From positions 1 through 8,882 of the forward strand of contig JAITSW010000150.1 of the NCBI GenBank assembly GCA_031287505.1: DNA of 8,882 nt, read 5' to 3'. Both the position numbers and the translations under genes were made by a program. Positions within the stretch are counted from its first letter, which is position 1. Each line of letters opens with the position of its first letter. Source of the stretch: Propionibacteriaceae bacterium. Lineage in GTDB: Bacteria; Actinomycetota; Actinomycetes; Propionibacteriales; Propionibacteriaceae. Below are positions 5,848 to 8,882 of this stretch, piece after piece. The notes below the pieces were generated by a model. That model saw only the letters and a program-made list of their open reading frames with translations. It had not been told where the DNA came from and searched no databases.

Positions 5848-6111
5848 CTATTCGTCTATGCCGTTGATGTATCCGGAGTGGAACTGGGCGCGCACCTGAC
5901 GTTCCAGCACTTGAGTAGATAGACCTGGCGGGTCATAACTGGCGGTTGATTGAGTACCTCCACCAGCGATCACGTTCTTGGTCTTCTTTTCCGTCCAAGA
6001 ACTCCAGCCTGTCGTGAGTCGATAGCGTTCCTGGAGTTTGATCGTGCCGAGCGTGGCACCTGACCCGGCTCCGGCGTTTCGATACTTAGGATCGGGTAGA
6101 GCCCGAAAACA
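5848..6111 (-). pseudogene. remnant reading frame, 3' fragment of an unknown gene
   Basis: On the minus strand a frame is open without interruption from the end of the ROK gene to a TAG at 5848-5850, about 87 codons, with no ATG, GTG or TTG start in this stretch. The translation looks like protein: ALPDPKYRNAGAGSG, then LGTIKLQERYRLTTGW, an AGGGTQSTASYDPPG segment, and an end in RAQFHSGYINGIDE. Alternating polar and hydrophobic residues suggest beta strands of an extracellular-type domain. I do not recognise the family. The frame also stays open for some distance into the ROK gene, but that part is out of frame with the ROK protein. It is probably the tail of a gene whose 5' part was lost at a junction near 6111-6114. 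A chance open frame remains possible. Confidence 0.35.
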
Positions 6112-6113
6112 GC

Positions 6114-7343
6114 CTAGGTGCCGACGTTTCCCATAGCGATGAGTGCCGAGCCGCGGGCAATGGCGTCGGAACGCAAATCCGAGCTGACGATAATACGGGT
6201 GTTGCGGCCGGGGTCTTTCTCGTTGCGGGCGAGTTCTTCCTCTGCGCCTGCCACAAAATCGGCTCCAAGCAGGCTCAGCATCGGGCCGGCTAAGACGATC
6301 TGGTCGATGTCGAGCAGGGTAGCCAGATTTGCGGCGGCAATACCCAAATAGGCTCCAGATTCCCGCAGCGCCTCACGGGCTGCGGATTCGCCGCGTTTGG
6401 CATGGCTGGAGAGTTCGGTGAGCTGCCCCAGGGTGTCTTTGGACCAGGTTGGGCCCATGCTGTTTTTGCAGGGTTGGGCTTTGCCGGTTTTGGCAAAATA
6501 GCGCTCTACGGCGGCAGCTGGCGAAGAGAAAACCTCTACGCACCCGCGCCTGCCGCACACGCACAGCGGGCCAGCCGGGTCGACAACCATGTGCCCGACC
6601 TCGCCGGCGTTTGAGTGGGAGCCGTGGTACACGTCGCCGTCCAGCATCATTGCCGCTCGCAGACCGGTGCCCACATACATCACCACCGTCCAACCGGCTC
6701 GGCCAGATCGCCAGTGTTCGGCCGCCATGGCCATATTCGCCTCATTGTCGATCAAGATCGGGGTGCCAATAGCGTCGGATAGCAAGAGGGCAAGCGGTAC
6801 GTTGTGCCACCCGCTGAAGTTATGGGGTGCTGTTGCGATGCCGCGGGTGTGATCCACAGGGCCAGCCATGCCGAGCCCGCCGCCCACCAGGCGCTTCTTG
6901 GTTTTGGGGGAGATGCCAAGGAGTTCGGCACTGGCAGCCCGCAGAGTTTCAACGGCGTCTTCGGGCGACGGCACTGTTTCAAAAGAGCTGGAAATGGAGC
7001 CTTCGACCTCGCCTGTGAGATTCACCAGCGAAACCACAAAGCTAGAGCGGTCGAGGTGCATCCCGAGCGCGTAGCGAGATCGCGGCACTAAAGAGAGCTT
7101 GGTTCGGGCCTTCCCGACCCCGATGGACTGGCGTCCAGTTTCCCGGACGAGACCGTCGCCCATGAGCCGGATGACGGTCTTTGAGACAGCCTGATTCGAA
7201 ACCCCAAGCCTTTTGGCGAGTTCCGTCCTCGAAATGCCGTCATGTTCGCGCAGTAGATTGATGATCGCCGGACCGGTGGCAGCTCGCCGCAATTCCGGAT
7301 TTGGGGTGGCCAACTCCAGAGTGGGTGGAATGGTGCTTGTCAT
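6114..7343 (-). CDS. ROK-family transcriptional regulator, XylR/NagC-like
   Basis: A 409-residue sugar-responsive repressor. Residues about 23-65 form a MarR-like winged helix-turn-helix (GISRTELAKRLGVSNQAVSK). The rest is the ROK sugar-kinase-like domain: GLGMAGPVD (156-164), a GTG motif (225-227), GEVGH (247-251) and the zinc-binding CVCGRRGCVE (261-270) with its three cysteines. The position of the catalytic Asp in ROK kinases reads DNEAN (199-203), with Glu for Asp, as in XylR-type repressors, so kinase activity is unlikely and sugar sensing is expected. The ATG at 7343 has AGGA about ten bases upstream, a little far. The gene diverges from the LacI-type gene and converges on the GH13 gene. 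The ligand is unknown, but regulation of nearby carbohydrate genes is a reasonable inference. Confidence 0.92.
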   Translation of the reverse strand: MTSTIPPTLELATPNPELRRAATGPAIINLLREHDGISRTELAKRLGVSNQAVSKTVIRLMGDGLVRETGRQSIGVGKARTKLSLVPRSRYALGMHLDRSSFVVSLVNLTGEVEGSISSSFETVPSPEDAVETLRAASAELLGISPKTKKRLVGGGLGMAGPVDHTRGIATAPHNFSGWHNVPLALLLSDAIGTPILIDNEANMAMAAEHWRSGRAGWTVVMYVGTGLRAAMMLDGDVYHGSHSNAGEVGHMVVDPAGPLCVCGRRGCVEVFSSPAAAVERYFAKTGKAQPCKNSMGPTWSKDTLGQLTELSSHAKRGESAAREALRESGAYLGIAAANLATLLDIDQIVLAGPMLSLLGADFVAGAEEELARNEKDPGRNTRIIVSSDLRSDAIARGSALIAMGNVGT

Positions 7344-7455
7344 ATTCTGGCTGTCCTAAGTCTTAATTCCTTTGCGGTTGTCACTTTACCAAGGGAGAGT
7401 TTGCCGAGGTGCTTGCTAGTAGGTATCTCCAACTCAACGAGGTTGAAAATGTTCT

Positions 7456-7467
7456 GACGGAACCGTC
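7456..7467. promoter_or_regulatory. inverted repeat, possible operator
   Basis: GACGG-AA-CCGTC is a 12-bp near-palindrome, about 113 bp upstream of the ROK start and 215 bp upstream of the LacI-type start. Its size suits a dimeric regulator half-site pair, but which protein binds is unknown. Confidence 0.3.
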
Positions 7468-7541
7468 GCTGCCTATCCAAGAGAGGCCAGAAAATAGGAA
7501 GGCCAACTGGAAAACACATCCTAGGTAAAACGTGAAGGGGT

Positions 7542-7557
7542 CTTCGCGAATGCGAAG
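7542..7557. promoter_or_regulatory. inverted repeat CTTCGC/GCGAAG, possible operator
   Basis: CTTCGC-GAAT-GCGAAG is a perfect 6-bp inverted repeat, extendable by one G-U and one G-C pair in RNA. It lies 124 bp upstream of the LacI-type start codon. It could be an operator for either regulator or a leader hairpin. Confidence 0.4.
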
Positions 7558-7681
7558 GCTCATCCACTGCCTTTGGCGGCTTCTCGATGCCGTCCAACCG
7601 ATCTTGGCCGTGCCGGGTTTCCGACCGCGCGAGCCGTTGCACTGTGAAAGGATTGGAGACATCGATTGCAGGACGGAGCTG

Positions 7682-8758
7682 ATGAACAAATCTGAACAGC
7701 TATCTGATCAGCACGCTGGCAGGTCTCCGCATGAAAATGTCGTGAAGGCGGAATCAGACGGCATCAATCTGAGAACGATCGCAAAAACGGTTGGCGTGCA
7801 CGTTTCCACGGTCTCCCGGGTGTTACGAGCTGGCCCGGAGAGTGCGCAGAGTGAGACAGCCGTTCGAGTTTTGGAAGTTGCCGACCGTTTGGGGTATCGC
7901 CCGAATCGGGTGGCAGCTGGATTGCGCACCAGCAGCACGCAGTCGATTGGCGTGGTTAGCCCGCGCCTTCACGATGTCATGGTGTCCATTTTGTGTCATT
8001 CGATAGAGGCCACTTCAAGGTATTCCGGGTATCAGATGCTGCTTTCCACTCCGCCGGACGATATGGGCGAACAATTTAGGAGTGTTGAGTTTTTGCTTTC
8101 CCACCGGGTCGACGGCCTGATTCTCACCTCTCTCCACAGAGACGAATCGGTGTTTGTTGATCGCCTGCGCGAACTGCCAATTCCGGTACTCGCGGCCAAC
8201 CGGCATCAGGGCGATCTGCTTCCATCGGTTATCTGCGATGATCGGGAAGGCGGGCGTCTGGCTACGGAGTACCTCATCAACCTGGGGCACACCCGTATCG
8301 GCATCATCGCCGGATCCAGGCACGCCAGCACTGGATTCGACCGGTTGCTCGGCTATCGGGATGCGCTGAATGCCGCTGGTATCGAAATTGACGAAGCACT
8401 GATTACCCACACAGATTTTGAAGCCGAAGGCGGGGTTATCGGTGCGCACTCGCTGTTGAGCCTGGCGCAGCCGCCAACAGCCATCTTCGCGGTCAACGAC
8501 ATGGCTGCGATCGGTGTCCTGGGTGCCGCCCAGCAACGTGGGTTGCGGGTTCCAGATGAGCTGTCTGTCATTGGCTACAACGACATCCCGGTGGTCGCCC
8601 ACCTGCCTATCCCGTTGACCACCGTTCATTCCCCTTTGAGCCAGATGGGAGAGCATGCGGTCATTCATCTGTTGAAGGCAATTCGCGGCGAAAGGCCGAT
8701 TAGCGAGGTGTTGCCTGTCAGCCTGGTCGTCCGGGCGTCGACGGCACCGCCGAAGTAG
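7682..8758 (+). CDS. LacI-family transcriptional regulator
   Basis: A 358-residue repressor of typical LacI length. Residues about 28-50 (INLRTIAKTVGVHVSTVSRVLR) are the N-terminal helix-turn-helix. The hinge region follows with LGYRPN (70-75) and AAGLRT (78-83). The remainder is the periplasmic-binding-protein-like effector domain, starting at SIGVVSP and containing RVDGLILTS, GHTRIGIIAG, TAIFAVNDMAAIG and SVIGYNDIP, ending in TTVHSPLSQMG. The N-terminal 27 residues before the HTH are longer than usual and polar. The start is the ATG at 7682 with GGAG three to four bases upstream; the open frame from 7532 is rejected because it has no site and no family resemblance. The effector is probably a sugar or nucleoside. 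Nearby candidates for control are the GH13 gene and genes beyond the right edge. Confidence 0.93.
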   Translation: MNKSEQLSDQHAGRSPHENVVKAESDGINLRTIAKTVGVHVSTVSRVLRAGPESAQSETAVRVLEVADRLGYRPNRVAAGLRTSSTQSIGVVSPRLHDVMVSILCHSIEATSRYSGYQMLLSTPPDDMGEQFRSVEFLLSHRVDGLILTSLHRDESVFVDRLRELPIPVLAANRHQGDLLPSVICDDREGGRLATEYLINLGHTRIGIIAGSRHASTGFDRLLGYRDALNAAGIEIDEALITHTDFEAEGGVIGAHSLLSLAQPPTAIFAVNDMAAIGVLGAAQQRGLRVPDELSVIGYNDIPVVAHLPIPLTTVHSPLSQMGEHAVIHLLKAIRGERPISEVLPVSLVVRASTAPPK

Positions 8759-8882
8759 CAACTACGAGCATTCTGGCATCGGCAACTGCGCTCGGAAAAC
8801 GTAATTCGGGCTTGATCGTGCTCACCCGTAGTATCCACCTGCTCCGCAGTTGGAACCCCGCGAATCACACCGTTATCAGTGG
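8759..8882. other. right-edge non-coding stretch after the LacI-type gene
   Basis: No terminator with a T tract is seen. Two inverted repeats interlock: ACTACG (8761-8766) with CGTAGT (8827-8832), and CAACTGCG (8783-8790) with CGCAGTTG (8845-8852). A minus-strand frame entering from the right edge (TDNGVIRGVPTAEQVDTTGE and onward) is open through this stretch and into the LacI-type gene. It may be a gene fragment, but nothing identifies it. Confidence 0.3.

Larger units (their letters stand above)
5641..6113. other. 473-bp gap between convergent GH13 and ROK genes without an intact gene
   Basis: The left third holds a compact, nested RNA-like fold (5648-5760) and an overlapping alternative hairpin (5748-5785). 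The right part holds a decayed minus-strand frame (5848-6111). Between them, on the plus strand, a 38-codon frame (5806-5922) begins MISLLVLPVDIG and is hydrophobic at its start, with AAGG four bases upstream; I consider it unproven. No clear intrinsic terminator with a T tract serves either flanking gene. The mixture suggests a site of past insertion or deletion. Confidence 0.6.
7344..7681. promoter_or_regulatory. 338-bp divergent intergenic region between ROK and LacI regulators
   Basis: Both regulators must be transcribed from here, and autoregulation would be typical for either family. Two inverted repeats are clear: GACGG/CCGTC (7456-7467) and CTTCGC/GCGAAG (7542-7557). I found no promoter with good -35 and -10 boxes at normal spacing. 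Minus-strand frames of about 100 codons cross the region, and the LacI frame extends 50 codons upstream to 7532. I see no convincing start site or family resemblance in these and treat them as non-coding. Confidence 0.5.

Noticed and set aside
6092..6106. Hairpin TCGGG/CCCGA beyond the ROK stop
   Set aside because: On the ROK strand the T run precedes rather than follows the stem, so it is not an intrinsic terminator for that gene.
7532..7681. N-terminal 50-codon extension of the LacI-type frame
   Set aside because: LacI proteins begin close to their helix-turn-helix; the ATG at 7682 has a ribosome site, and the extension crosses an inverted repeat.
7340..7689. Minus-strand frames of about 100 codons across the ROK-LacI gap
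   Set aside because: Two overlapping frames are open at once, with no ribosome site and no recognisable family; best explained as chance.
1..8882. CRISPR array, tRNA or rRNA
   Set aside because: No regularly spaced repeats and no tRNA T-loop or rRNA sequences were seen on either strand.

Overview
The window reads as a chromosomal segment of a moderately high-GC Gram-positive bacterium, most likely an actinobacterium. The evidence is G+C in the upper fifties by eye, NTG starts with AGGA/GGAGG ribosome sites, a ROK and a LacI regulator side by side, and a short cytoplasmic GH13 enzyme and an adenine-deaminase-type ADA protein of actinobacterial style. A family such as Actinomycetaceae is plausible but is an inference only.

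Layout. (1) Positions 2-214 hold the broken end of a plus-strand gene entering from the left; its plausible protein stops making sense at about 121, exactly where the reverse transcriptase (RT) gene ends. (2) Positions 122-2067, minus strand, hold a candidate accessory system. A 166-residue protein with a C-terminal nuclease-fold-like domain (1567-2067) is followed by about 210 nt of highly structured non-coding sequence, then by a stand-alone RT (122-1354). The leader contains a perfect 15-bp hairpin 12 nt before the RT start codon, a second hairpin, and an imperfect direct repeat. (3) An adenine deaminase-like gene (2106-3098, minus) lies 38 bp upstream of the 166-residue gene and could share its transcript. 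(4) Divergent from it, an aldo/keto reductase (3345-4292) and a GH13 glycosidase (4333-5640) form a plus-strand pair. (5) Positions 5641-6113 lack an intact gene but hold a nested, multi-helix RNA-like structure (5648-5760) and a decayed minus-strand reading frame (5848-6111). (6) A ROK regulator (6114-7343, minus) and a LacI regulator (7682-8758, plus) diverge from a 338-bp intergenic region with two inverted repeats.

How the genes may work together. The GH13 enzyme and the two sugar-type regulators look like a small carbohydrate-use neighbourhood without its transporter, which may lie outside the window. The adenine deaminase is ordinary purine salvage. The RT, its small partner and the structured leader are the unusual part. 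The RT has an intact catalytic core but no maturase, endonuclease or integrase domain, and I see no group II intron next to it. This composition resembles RT-plus-ncRNA systems such as retrons and defence-associated RTs, but I cannot place it in a named class. The truncated gene at its end suggests it arrived by insertion or recombination.
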